This document shows, in pieces, positions 46,380 to 57,880 of a stretch of 64,000 nt of DNA. The stretch covers positions 934,501-998,500 of the forward strand of contig JAJEKV010000134.1 of assembly GCA_021234155.1 (NCBI GenBank), read 5' to 3'. The stretch comes from Isoetes taiwanensis. Its lineage: Eukaryota > Streptophyta > Lycopodiopsida > Isoetales > Isoetaceae. The stretch's first letter is position 1. Each line of letters begins with the position of its first letter. Below the pieces are notes generated by a model. The model was given only the letters and a program-made list of their open reading frames with translations. It made no database searches and was not told where the DNA came from. Position numbers and translations under genes: made by a program.

Positions 46380-46541
46380 CGGTTTTCCTCGAAAACCCTT
46401 CCAGGCGGGGTTTTTAATCCGGGTAGTAATCCGCTTAGCTGCTTTTTTGTATTGGGTCCCATAGACCGATTGGTCTCCGTGGACGATAAAAAGTACCTTC
46501 CTTCCTTCCTTCCTTCCTTAACCAAATTTTGAGCTATTAAA
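46380..46541 (+). repeat. LINE 3' end with conserved stem-loop and (CTTC)n tail
   Basis: CTCGAAAACCCTTCCAGGCG runs into GGGTTTTTAATCCGG, so AAAACCC can pair with GGGTTTT. It is followed by GGGTCCCATAGACCGATTGG and TCTCCGTGGACGATAAA, then (CTTC)n. The same order recurs at 50220-50365, 61190-61320 (minus) and 63440-63590 (minus), so it is a family-wide 3' end. Confidence 0.8.
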
Positions 46542-49500
46542 AATCATAGACCTTTTAGGGTTTTGATGAGTTATATCTTGTACCAAGATCAACTCTTCTA
46601 GAGATCCAACAAATGTCTAATATCAAGTGCAAACTCCAGTCAGATTCCGCAAGAATAATCATTTCAAAAAATAGAGCAAGAAATGCAAATTAAGCCCTTT
46701 AAGGGCAAAGCTCATCACCTAGGCTATCAAGAGAAACTCGAGAAAGACTAAATTTTAGAAGAGGGAATTAAGAAAGACCTAATTTTAGAAGAGGGAATTA
46801 TAGAGTAGGCTAGGAATGGACTTTTGAAAATTCACCAAGAACCAAGGATTATCTAATCAATTAGTTAACGCTTACAAGAGATGAGGTTAAGGATTCTATG
46901 GGTTAAGGATGTAGAATCTCGCTCAAGACTAGCAATAAAGGGTTCAATGGGGTTGTCGATCTCCAATTACAACCTGTGGCCGATTTGGTCATTGAAGTCC
47001 GGTTGGTCTAACCTCTTTTCAGAGCAGTTCCTTTTTGGTGAACATGTCCACTTTTGTACAAAGCTAGTCGCAGATGTTGTCCATCTGGACAAGTTGTCGC
47101 CAATAAGCCCCGAGACACTTGCTATGTGTTTTCGCTTTGACAGAGACGCATATTATATAGATGCCTCAATCTTTCTCGAAAGGTTTCATGCATTGCTTAA
47201 GAAAATCGATGCCTTTTTATGCATTTTGAGTCTCTTAGAAATGTTTAAAGCCTTTTTCTCTAGAGTGGTCCCATGATGGACCGTGAATGGTCCATTTTGA
47301 CTTTAAAATTTATATAAAATCAATGGCACAGGATCTATTCGAACCCTTCCTAGAAGTTCATATACGGGAGTCATTCTGCTAGAAAAATACCTAAAAATAT
47401 ATATACCTCCATTCTTGTAAGTTATGCTCTAGCAAACTCAGAGGGGTCAAATAGGTCAAATACCAAAAGCTTCATATTTACATAAAGTCAAACTTTCAAC
47501 GAAAAGATTTTTCAAGTTCTTTTTACCATGATATTTTTCTACATGAGATAAAGAAAAACACAAAAGACCGATATCAATCCCAAGTGTATGAAGAAAGATA
47601 GGGCCATTCAAAACATGAGAGAGTTAAACCGCCACACTATCGAATCAATTAGGTTCCCGTAAGGTAGTTCTAGTTTAAATACAATAATTTTACAAGTTTG
47701 AGCTAATATATGACACATAAAGAATTGACAAGTTCCCCATCCTAAAAAAAATGGGTGGCCTTTGAATTTGATGTTTAAACTCACACTTTTGATCTGAATT
47801 TTAGGAACTTGTAATAATGTTTAATAGGTCCCAATATAGCGCAAAATTACACTAAGATATCCTTGCCAAAAATCGTGAATGTAGATGTTCAAAAATAATG
47901 ATACGCCAATGCACAGCGGGTTCCGAGTCAACCATCCGCTTAGTGCCGTAGAGTGGTCTTTAGGCCGGGGACCATGGATTCAAAACCTTCACTACAAGAC
48001 GCCAAACCCTTGCTATGAATGGCTCATTCCGCTTTTTTTTTCCCATCCTCTTGCTTCAAAATGGCCCCTTGATGGAACCCATCTTGGAACCTCGCTGTTG
48101 AGGAACTCCTGCAAAACTTGGCAAGGATGGAACACATCCAAAAAACTCCCTTCTATTGGAAAGGCGTCACATGTAATGCGCAATCCTTGGGTAGGGCTTT
48201 CTCCGCCTTCTAAAGGGCTCCTCACTACCCTCGCAAAGATTTCTTCATTGCCATTGGTTTCCCCGGCAATGGACCACAGACACTATATAATCCCCTTCTT
48301 GTTGGGGTTATACACCGTCCGATTGAAACCCTTACGATCTAAGGATGGTAGATTTAAGCCAAACAAATTATCGGCATTATAATTAAATTTTTGACGCTTC
48401 TAGGCATTTATACTTTTGATATGTATGCATACCATGACACTCACACGTTAATTAAACTTAAGGGGTCAATAGGGATAACTTAGATTGACCATATTTTATT
48501 AGCCATGCTAATAAAATTAGAGGATAATTAACCTAATTATGCTAATTAAGGCACTTGTAAATGTCACCAATTGGGGAGTGCCACCTCGCCTAACTTTTGA
48601 TACGGGGGACCCGAAAATTTGGTGGGCAAATAGGGATCCTAATCTGGCATTTTTGCCCCAAATTCGAATTGCCATATACAGGAGGAGCAAATATGAGAGT
48701 TGTTTTGGCATCTCAAGTGATGGAGAGACCTACCCAAGCATTCACCAAGAGTATCGGTTAGTCCCTAGATAGGTTGCCCCTCTCGCCAACACTTTTTTTC
48801 CTCTACATTGAATGATTAGAGCCCTTTCTTATATTGTTTTGGGGATGGCATACTTAGATGGTGTTTCATCCGGCCTCCATGTATTGGGATTAAGGGTCTT
48901 GGGTCGCCCACACCCCCGGCTATGCGCCTCCTCGATGCCCTAGACACATTTTGTCGGGTAAGTCTGCACGGGATACCGCCAAGACCGTGGTGGTTCTCAT
49001 ATCCTCTTCACGCCACCCCATGCCTCCCCGCACTCACATATCGGGGAGGAGAAGCGGACGCCACGCCCACCTACAAGTACCTAGGGGTGGAGTTCCCCTC
49101 CTCGCCCAAAGGGTGATTCCGACGCCTATCCGCTAAGGGTGACAAAGCAGGCCAAAGCATGATTTATGCCATGCAAAGTGTGCAATGGGCCACCGGCTGG
49201 AGCTATATGATTGGGGCCATCCATCACATCTGCTCGCACCGGGTGGTATACTGGCCCTTCAGATCTTCGAGGTTTGGGGCCCTACGCCTCTTTGGCCGGC
49301 ACTGAAATGACTTTTGGAGTGTGTAAGGCATTTTTTATTACGATTGTATTGAAACCTTCAGTCCCCCTGATCGATGGGTGGGCCAGAAATCGGATTCTTA
49401 TTTTAGCATGATTGTTATAGACACATCGCCTATTTTCGTAAAGTGGTTACTATGGGTGATGCTCGGCCCCGCGACCGGCTTCCAATGGTCCGCGGGCCAT

Positions 49501-50365
49501 GAGTCCGCAATGGTGGTTAGGCCCATGGAGGGGTAAGAGAGATCGGTGGGGAGCATTTCGCCAGATGGAACGCAAAGAGCACGATTTTGCATACAAATTG
49601 GCGGGCCGATCGTGGATCACCGCCGGGAGTACCTAGATGCTTTTGTCCTTGGCAAGCTCTAGGACCCCATTGCTCTAGAGAGTTTTATCAGTCAAAATGG
49701 CCCATTACAAGGAGCACATCAACCCCCGTGGATAAAATAGGCCCGGGGGTACATTGAGGAGTTATCCCCCCTTGATGAAGATGGTTCGAAAAGCCTAAAA
49801 ACATTGCCTCCATTCGCTAAAGCCCTTAACCACCATCTTGCGCCCAAAGTATCAGGCGGGCGGGGTTAGATTGGGGAGCCCCGCCAGACAGCTCACCTAG
49901 CCCGCCTTTCCGCAAACCGGGTGCCATTGAGGATGAGTCTCACACTTTCCATAGTTGCCCTAACGCTCACCGATCCGGCCGATACGCCTCCTTGGTACAT
50001 TCCCAAGGAGTTCTTGCATTTGCCGATGAACACACCGCCAAGACGTGCCCCCGGGTCATATACATCCAGAGGTACCGGACTGGCGAGGTCACCTTTGCCC
50101 CCGCCTTTGCTGTCCGGATTAGGCACTACGGGGGTGGTGCATGATCAAATATATTGGGATGTTTCAGGATTTTATATGATTAGCACGCTTTGTCCATATT
50201 TATGTCGCCGCCGATTGTCGCCACGGTTTTTCCTCGAAACCCTTCTGGCGGGGGTTTTTAATCCGGCAAGAATCCGCTTGTCGTTCTTTTTCCTATTGGG
50301 TCCCATAGACCGATTGGTCTCCGTGGACGATAAAAGTACCTTCCTTCCTTCCTTCCTTCCTTAAC
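46541..50365. other. Mosaic block blending the flanking sequences; probable assembly artefact
   Basis: The left part (46541 to about 47850) is almost the same as 50365-51750, with scattered short replacements. The right part (about 49000-50365) is almost the same as LINE 45200-46541, again with short replacements. In the middle, tracts of roughly 5-25 bases alternate between the two unrelated sources. For example, 48205-48260 takes CCTCACTACCC and TTTCCCCG.CAATGGACCACA from the LINE amid LRR-gene sequence. At 49745-49830, GGTACATTGAGGAGTTATCC from the Gypsy gag at 53719 sits inside the LINE tail. The weight shifts steadily from the right neighbour to the left neighbour. Open frames in this block are chimeric and should not be annotated as genes. 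Confidence 0.8.
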
Positions 50366-51840
50366 CAAATTTTGAGCTATTAAAATCATAGACCTTTTAG
50401 GGTTTTTGATGAGTTATATCTTGCAGCTGAAGATCAACTCTTCTAGAGATCCAACAAATGTCTAATATCAAGTGCAAACTCCAGGCTGTATCTGCAAGAA
50501 TAATCATTTCAAAAAATAGAGCAGTTAAATGCAAATTCGCCCCTTAAGGGCAAAGCTCATCACCTAGGCTATCAAGAGAAACTCTGAGAAAGACTAAATT
50601 TTAGAAGAGGGAATTAAGAAAGACTGAATTTTAGAAGAGGGAATTATAGAGTAGGCTAGGAATGGACTTTTTGAAAATTCACCAAGAACTGAAGGATTAT
50701 CTAATCAATTAGTTAACGCTACAAGAGATGAGGTTAAGGATTCTATCAGGTTAAGGATGTAGAATCTCGTTCAAGACTAGCTGCAAAGGGTTCAGCGGTT
50801 GTCGATCTCCAATTCTGTGCTGATTTGGTCATTGAAGTCGAAGTTGGTCTAACAGATACTGTAGCAGTTCCTTTTTGGTGAACATGTCCACTTTTGTACA
50901 AAGCTAGTCGCAGATGTTGTCCATCGGTTCAAGTTGTCGCCAATAAGCCCCGAGACACTTGCTATGTGTTTTCGTTTTGACAGAGACGCATATTATATAG
51001 ATGCCTCAATCTTTCTCGAAAGGTTTCATGCATTGCTTAAGAAAATCGATGCCTTTTTATGCATTTTGAGTCTCTTAGAAATGTTTAAAGCCTTTTTCTC
51101 TAGAGTGGTCCCATGATGGACCAGAAATGGTCCATTTGCAGTGTTCACTTTAAAATTTATATAAAATCAATGGCACAGAATCTATTCGAACCCTTCCTAG
51201 AAGTTCATATACGGGAGTCATTCTGCTAGAAAAATACCTAAAAATATATATACCTCCATTCTTGTAAGTTATGCTCTAGCAAACTCAGAGGGGTCAAATA
51301 GGTCAAATACCAAAAGCTTCATATTTACATAAAGTCAAACTGTCTCAACGAAAAGATTTTTTTCAAGTTCTTTTTACCATGATATTTTTCTACATGAGAT
51401 AAAGAAAAAAACACAAAAGACCAGATATCAATCCCAAGTGTATGAAGAAAGATAGGGCCATTCAAACATGAGAGAGTTAAAACTGCTTTCTGCCTCATCA
51501 GAATCAATTAGGTTCCCAGAAGGTAGTTCTAGTTTAAATACAATAATTTTTACAAGTTTGAGCTAATATATGACACATAAAGAATTGACAAGTTCCCCCA
51601 TCCTAAAAAAATGGGTGGCCTTGAATTTGATGTTTAAACTCACACTTTTGATCTGAATTTTAGGGAACTTGTAATAATGTTTAATAGGTCCCAATATAGA
51701 GCAAAAATTACTCTATGATATCCCTCCAAAAAATCGTAATGTAGAAGCTCAAAATAATGATACGAAACCAATGCAAAGCGGGGTTCCGAGTCAACCATCC
51801 GTTTAGTGCCGTGTAGACTGGGTCTTTAGGCTGGGGGACC
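50366..51840. other. Upstream region of the LRR receptor-kinase pseudogene
   Basis: AT-rich non-coding sequence between the LINE 3' end and the LRR exon. Mirrored in diluted form at 46541-47990 by the mosaic block. An open frame of about 60 codons at 50934-51116 has no similarity I recognise. Confidence 0.4.
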
Positions 51841-52269
51841 ATGGATTCAAAACCTTCACGGCAGACGCCAACCCTTGCTCGCCGGAATGGCTCATTCCGC
51901 TTTTTTTTTCTCCTCTTGCTTCAAAATATGCATTGTCTTGATGGAACCCATCTTCGAACCTGTTCTCAGATTAGCAACTCTGACAAAACTTGGCAAGGAT
52001 GGAACACATCCGAAAAAACTCCCTTCTATTGGAAAGGCGTCACATGTAATGCGCAATCCTTCGTAGTCGGGCTTTCTCTGCCTTCTAAAGGGCTTACTGG
52101 CAGCATTTCTTCTGCCATTGGTTCCTTGAAAAGTTTGCAGAATTTGACACTATATAATAACCTTCTTGTTGGGGTTATACCTCATGCGATTGGAAACTGC
52201 AGCAATCTAAGGATGGTAGATTTAAGCTACAACAAATTATCAGGTACTTATAATTAAATTCTTTCCAGT

Positions 52270-53523
52270 TGTGACGTTCTAGGTATTTATACGGTATATG
52301 TATGCATACCATGACACGTCACCAGTATTTAATTAAACTTAAGGGTCAATAGGGGATAACTTAGATTCACCTAAAATGGATTTTATTAGCCATGCTAATA
52401 AAATTAGAGGATAATTAACCTAATTATGCTAATTAAGGCATAATTAGTTAAATGTCACCAATAGGGGAGTGCCACCTGGCCTAACTCGATTGGCCAAGGG
52501 GGACTTGCTAATTTGGGTGGGCAAATAGGGATCCTACCATCATTTTTGCCCCAAATTCGAATTGGGAAGAGGGGAGGAGGAGCAGCTATCAGTTTTTGCC
52601 AACAGACCCCAAGTATGGAGACCTACCGTGATAATGGCTCTAGCCAAGAGACTGGTTAGTCCCTAGATAGCTTCTATCTCCGCTAACACTTCTTTCACTA
52701 GATGGAATGATTAAATTCTCTTTCTTATATTGTTTTGGATGATGATGGATACTTAGATGGTGTTTCTTTCTGCTCCCTCCATGTATTGGGATTAAGGGTC
52801 TTGGGTCGTTGGATATGGCCGTTATGGACGTCCTCGACTTTGTGTAGATTTAGGGGGGTAAGTCGGGTACGGATACGGGTGCTACAGAGGTGGCAGGTAT
52901 CCTCTAGCACACCCAGGGAACCGTTGTGATCCGGGAGGAGAAGCTTCTCTGACCTGCCCCATCGGACCGGGGAGATGTAACCCGGAGTAGTCCCAAAGGG
53001 TGATTCCTTGGGATTGCATCTCCGAGGGCTACAAGCACGTCATAGCATGATTCAGCCTATCTGCAAAGTGTGCACAGGAGGGGCGGATGGAGTAGATTAC
53101 CCTATCCATTGTCTTATGCCAGCCAACGCCATGGTATACTTCCGTCTGTTGTTATCTTGAGGCTGGGCCGTCAGTTGACCCCTTGAAGTCCGAGCCTCGG
53201 GTAGCGCCTTGTCATGGTGTTTAGCTTATGTTATTATGATTGTATTGTCTTTTCGTTGATGATGATGGGTGGGCCACCCTTCGTGGTGGTATATTATTTT
53301 AGCATGATTGTTATATGCTAACGTGTATGTATGCTTCCGCTGTATAGGATTTCCCATAAAGGACGTGGGACGAATGACACCTCCGTGTTCCTCGCCCGGA
53401 CACTTGGCCATCCCAAGTGGTCCGAGCATGACGGAGGGCGCTACCATGGTGGTGTAGTCGCCATGGGAGGGGAATTCCCATATTTGTACGATGGGAGCAT
53501 CGTATAGATTCTGGGGCGTCACA
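52270..53523 (+). repeat. 5' LTR of the Gypsy element
   Basis: Starts TGTGACGTTC and ends GGGGCGTCACA, directly before the primer-binding site. It is 1254 bases long. It matches 56248-57738 apart from substitutions and the insertion in the 3' copy. Confidence 0.92.
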
Positions 53524-53524
53524 G

Positions 53525-53536
53525 TGGTATCAGAGC
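53525..53536 (+). promoter_or_regulatory. Primer-binding site (tRNA-iMet)
   Basis: TGGTATCAGAGC lies one base after the 5' LTR and is complementary to the 3' end of plant initiator Met tRNA. Confidence 0.9.
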
Positions 53537-53559
53537 ATGATTTTGGTGGACCACATCAT

Positions 53560-54460
53560 TGCACTGACCATAATTACGTTCCCAGGGCTCACCGCTGCCA
53601 GCAGATTCAGACATTTTATCGCCTAGAGCAGAAGGACATGACCGTCCAAACTTACACATATGAGTTCATGAGGTTGCGTTTGTACGTCCCAGGGATAAAT
53701 GAGCGCAGAGCAGTTGAGGGGTACATTGAGGAGTTATCCCCTACCTTGATGAAGATGGTTCGAGCAATAGACCCTAAAACAGTAGCAGAAGCAGAGGCTA
53801 AAGCCCTTAACCTAGAGAAGGATGCTCCCAAGTATCAGCCGCCGCGACCCTCTTTTTTTGGTTAGAATAGAGGTTATGCACCTTACAGGGGGCGTTCACC
53901 TAGCCCGGGGCCTTCCGCCTCAACTGGATATCAGAAGCCAGAGAACAAAGTCTCATTCACAGTACCAGACAAGTCCACTAACGCCACTGGAGCTTTCAAA
54001 GATATTCTCCAAGCCATTCCCAAGGAGGCTCGCGACCAGTTATATCAGGACAAGGCTTGCTATCGGTGTTTCCGCCCGGAACACCGCATGCAGGAATGCC
54101 CCTACATCACACAAACTGTGCAGGCCGTCTTTGCTGAAGTGGATTAGGAAGGTGCAGCGGACCCAAATGATCCAAATCATGCTGCTGACGAGGATGCGCC
54201 TAACTATATACAAGGTGAGTTCCATATTTATGCTGCCATTGAAACGGGCCAAGGCTATCGTCAACCTTCTGTCATTTTCACCGTTGGCCAAGTAGATTGT
54301 AAGCCCTTCATTATCCTCATGGATACCGGCAGCACGCATAATTTTGCCTCCCCTAGAATGGCAGAGGCTTTGCAGCTCACTGTCTTGAAATCTAAGCCAT
54401 GTCCAGTTATGTTGGCTAGTGGGGCCATGCGCCACACGCGGGTCGATGCATTAACTTGAA
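53560..54460 (+). pseudogene. Gypsy gag and protease
   Basis: A gag (retrotrans_gag) core reads FYRLEQKDMTVQTYTYEFMR, LYVPGINERRAVEGYIEELS and AEAKALNLEKDAPKYQPP, with a stop at 53863 after SFFG. In a following frame comes the zinc knuckle CYRCFRPEHRMQEC (CX2CX4HX4C, about 54058-54100). The protease follows: FTVGQVDCKPFIILMDTGST with an intact DTGS at about 54320, then VMLASGAMRH. A stop at about 54458 ends it just before the RT deletion. Confidence 0.8.
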
Positions 54461-55919
54461 CATCCAGCTGCCAGGAGCACCTGTTGCTCTAGGAGCCGAG
54501 TCTGAGGTTCGCAGCTTTTTGGGTTTGGTCAGTTATTACCGCAAGTTTGGCAAAGACTTTGCCAAGCTCGCCGCGCCCTTAACGGACCTAATTAAGCATG
54601 AAAAGGTTAGGGATTGGATGGCACATTGGAAAGACAAAGTTCAAGCCCGATTCCAGTCATTAAAGGATGCTTTGATAATGGCCCCGGTTCTCACTTTGCC
54701 AGACCCTCGGAAGGATAAGTGGGTTGTCACAGATGCTAGCAAAATAGCTACCGGTGTCGTGTTAATGCAAGAAGGTCGGGTTATCGCATATGATTCTAGG
54801 AAGATGAATGATGCAGAACATCGATGCCCCCACGCACGACCAAGAATTGCTTGCTGTCGTGCGTGCCTTGCGCATCTGGAGGCATTATTTACTTGGGAGA
54901 CGATTCCAGTTGGATACTGATCACCAAAGACTCCAATACATTTTCATGCAACCACACCTCAACTTGAGACAAAGACGATGGATGGAGTTCCTCGAGGAAT
55001 ATGATTTTGAGGTTATCTATAAGCCGGGCAAGCATAATATTGTTGTTGACGCGCTCTCCCGACATCCATTGACCATTCGAACGCATTGTAATGTCATATC
55101 CACGCTTTCTAGCGAGTTTGGAAAGCGAATACAGCAAACTCTCCCCGTGGACCCAGAATTCCAGGAGATATGGCAGAGTGTATCCAAGGAAGCCAGAACA
55201 GACAAGGAAAGGGAGGCTTTCCGCCATTATAGGAAGCAAGCTGGACCCCTTTATTATAAAGATAAGTTATTTGTTCCCGAGACATCAGGAGTTCGTAAGC
55301 TCATTCTCCACGATACACATAACAGTCATATAGCGGGGCATGCAGGATTTATGAAGACATATTTCAAGATCTGCTCCAGCTATTTTTGGCCAGGCATGAA
55401 GAAGCACATTGCTAGATATATTAAGCAATGTCAGATTTGTCAGCAAACGAAGGCTGAGCAAATGCGTATTAATCCAGGAGAACTGCAACCCCTAGATGTC
55501 CCCAATGCAAAATGGGAAGTTATTACCATGGATTTCATCATGGGGCTTCCGCGCACCTTAAGAGGGTTTGATGCCTTAATGGTGGTGGTCGACAAACTTT
55601 CTAAGATGCACATTTTATGCCATGTCGTACCACGGACACTGCATTGGACACTGCCTTGTTGTTCACCAAGAAAGTATTTCGTCTTCATGGGATGCCCCGT
55701 ACCATTATATCGGACCGGGATCCTAAGTTTGTTATCACATTCTGGAAAGATTTCTTTAGCACTATTCAAACTAAGCTTGCCATGAGCACAGCTTATCATC
55801 CACAAACAGATTGTCAAACGTACGCACTGCCAGTATTCATGACAGGACGATCTGTTCAGGGCTATAATGGGAATATGACCATTCCTACTTCTATATCCAC
55901 ATGCAAGCCTTGTGCATGA
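54461..55919 (+). pseudogene. Gypsy RNase H and integrase, with reverse transcriptase palm deleted
   Basis: Immediately after the protease the sequence resumes at the RT thumb/connection (EVRSFLGLVSYYRKFGKDFA), so the fingers and palm with the YLDD box are missing. RNase H follows (WVVTDASKIATGVVLMQEGR, then, after a +1 shift near 54828, THDQELLAVVRALRIWRHYL). Integrase has the HHCC module (HDTHNSHIAGHAGF to CQICQQTK, about 55310-55450), the first core Asp (WEVITMDFIMGLP), and in a shifted frame the second (MPRTIISDRDPKFV) and STAYHPQTDCQT. It ends at 55919 without the C-terminal domain. Confidence 0.85.
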
Positions 55920-56232
55920 TAGATTCTCGCGATTCATATTTTTCATTTCCTTTGGTTGATGGTCCCTTCAACCACACTACTTAAATCATTTTGTAAATAC
56001 TATCAGCCTCCACTTCAAGAAGCCAAGAGGGCATACCGACAGATTCCGCATAGTTGTGGCCTCACCGAGGCCAACTCTTGTATTTGAAGTTTTGTGTTAT
56101 GATTTCGTGTGTTTGTTAAAGGACTTCCGTCCTATGACCTATATATGTGATCTTGCATTCATTTCAATAAGTAACAGTTATCTTTTGGTACATTCAATCT
56201 CCACTAACTCTAATGCTGAAGACATCATTAAT

Positions 56233-56247
56233 CCAAGGGGGGGAGAA
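56233..56247 (+). promoter_or_regulatory. Polypurine tract of the Gypsy element
   Basis: A purine-only tract, AAGGGGGGGAGAA, ends directly before the TG of the 3' LTR, where plus-strand DNA synthesis would prime. Confidence 0.85.
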
Positions 56248-57738
56248 TGTGACGTTCCAGGTATTTATATGGTATACATATGCATACCATGACACGTCAC
56301 CAGTATTTAATTAAATCCTTAAGGGTCAATAGGGGATAACTTAGATTCACCTAAAATGGATTTTATTAGCTATGCTAATAAAATTAGAGGATAATTAACC
56401 TAATTATGCTAATTAAGGCATAATTAGTTAAATGTCACCAATATGGGAGTGCCACCTGGCCTAACTTGATTGGCCAAGGGGGACTTGCTAATTTGGGTGG
56501 AGAAATAGGGGTCCTACCCCCATTTTTGCCCCAAATTCGAATTGGGAAGAGGGGAGGAGGAGCAGCTATCAGTTTTTGCCAGTTCTTGCCAACAGATCCC
56601 AAGTATGGAGACCTAATGTGATAATGGCTCTAGCCAAGAGACTGGTTAGTCCCTAGATAGCTTCTATCTCTGCTAGCACTTCTTTGACTAGATGGAATGG
56701 TTAAATTCTCTTTCTTATGTTGTTTTGGATGATGATGGATACTTAGATGGTGTTTATATTCTTTTTTTCTGCTCCCTCCGTGTATTGGGATTAAGGGAAG
56801 GGTAGAGATCTGAAAGCCTCTTAGAACTAGAGATGTTCCTAGCTAGCCCCTTAATATCCAATAAATGCGGCCTGTGCACAAGAGCCAACCTGGCTGAGGA
56901 TGCTATGACGTGGTTCAGCATCAAACAACGGACACAACTGGGGAATCGGGGGTGGAGCCTTGCTGAGCGTGGCTACTGGGGCTCCTACAGTGTGCTAGGC
57001 CTATAGTCGGTCACTGTGTGTGGGCCAGCTATGGGTTTGACACCTCCTGGGTCGTTGGATATAGCCGTTATGGACGTCCTCGACTTTGTGTAGATTTAGG
57101 GGGGTAAGTCGGGTACGGATACGGGTGCTACAGAGGTGGCAGGTCTCCTCTAGCACACCCAGGGAACCGTTGTGATCTGGGAGGAGAAGCTTCTCTGACC
57201 TGCCTCATCGGACCAGGGAGATGTAACCCAGAGTAGTCCCAAAGGGTGATTTCTTGGGATTGCGTCTCAGGAGGACTACAAGCATGTCATAGCATGATTC
57301 AGCCTATCTGCAAAGTGTGCACAGGAGGGACGGATGGAGTGGATTACCCTAGCCATTGTCTTATGCCAGCCAACGCCATATTATGCTTTCGTCTGTTGTT
57401 ATCTTGAGGCCGGGCCGTCAGTTGACCCCTTGAAGTCTGAGCCTCAGGTGGTGTTTAGCTTATGTTATTATGATTGTATTGTCTTTTGGTTGATGATGAT
57501 GGATGGGCCACCCTTCGTGGTGGTATATTATTTTAGCATGATTGTTGTATGCTAACGTGTATGTATGCTTCGCTGTGACGTGGGACGAATGACACCTCCG
57601 TGTTCCTCGCCCGGACACTTGGCCATCCCAAGTGGTCTGAGTATGACGGATGGCCCTACCATGGTGGTGTAGTCATCATGGGAGGGAAATTCTTGTATTT
57701 ATACGATGGGAGCATCGTATAGATTCTGGGGCATCACA
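56248..57738 (+). repeat. 3' LTR of the Gypsy element
   Basis: Starts TGTGACGTTCCAGG and ends GGGGCATCACA. It is 1491 bases long, with about 235 bases absent from the 5' LTR (near 56800-57040). Followed by the CCAGT target duplicate. Confidence 0.9.
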
Positions 57739-57880
57739 CCAGTTATAATAAACACTTTGATTTTCTTATGTAAATGATGATTTTAACTTAATTAACGGGA
57801 GAAATTCCTTCTGTTTTGGCTAACTTGACAAATCTTCAAAGATTGGACATCATCATAATGGTTTGAGTGGTAGTCTCGTG

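Larger units (their letters stand above)
40845..46541 (+). mobile_element. Degenerate near-full-length LINE (APE-type)
   Basis: A C-rich leader occurs twice (about 40965-41035 and 41335-41405, both GAGYCCCCAAA followed by GCACCCTT and GAGACCCC), like repeated 5' promoter monomers. An ORF1-like start lies at 41407 (MATKMGRLGNLKARARRTNG); ORF1 debris ends near 42730 (VTRIVIFTVRPQVRDAI). An apurinic-type endonuclease follows at about 43035-43850 (VSWNCRG, DLIFLIETWEHLWH, DPYVDLYDDIRQ, LDHLPLYLT). RT lies at about 44810-45330 (RFVDFAKGF, YGPPKS, ANTFWPLH, TYKYLG). A C-terminal zinc-knuckle relic lies near 46090-46140 (NGAIEDESHTFQSCPA). The 3' UTR ends at 46541 in (CTTC)n. Stops and shifts are frequent. 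The element is far more GC-rich than its surroundings. Confidence 0.85.
52270..57738 (+). mobile_element. Complete Ty3/Gypsy LTR retrotransposon with TSD CCAGT
   Basis: LTRs at 52270-53523 and 56248-57738 both start TGTGACGTTC and end TCACA. CCAGT flanks both sides (52265-52269 and 57739-57743). The primer site TGGTATCAGAGC is at 53525-53536, matching initiator tRNA-Met, and a purine tract AAGGGGGGGAGAA precedes the 3' LTR. The element sits in the first intron of the LRR kinase pseudogene in the same orientation. The 3' LTR is longer by about 235 bases, mainly from extra sequence near 56800-57040. The interior lacks most of the RT, so it is not autonomous. Confidence 0.93.

Noticed and set aside
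47885-48382. 165-codon open frame resembling part of the LRR protein
   Set aside because: It lies in the mosaic block and mixes LRR-gene and LINE words.
51325-51507. Minus-strand 60-codon open frame
   Set aside because: Short, AT-rich and without similarity; the equivalent region in the mosaic block does not keep it.
46541-52260. Segmental tandem duplication of a 3.8-kb unit
   Set aside because: The middle unit is not a diverged copy of either neighbour but an alternating blend of both, which real duplication followed by mutation does not produce.
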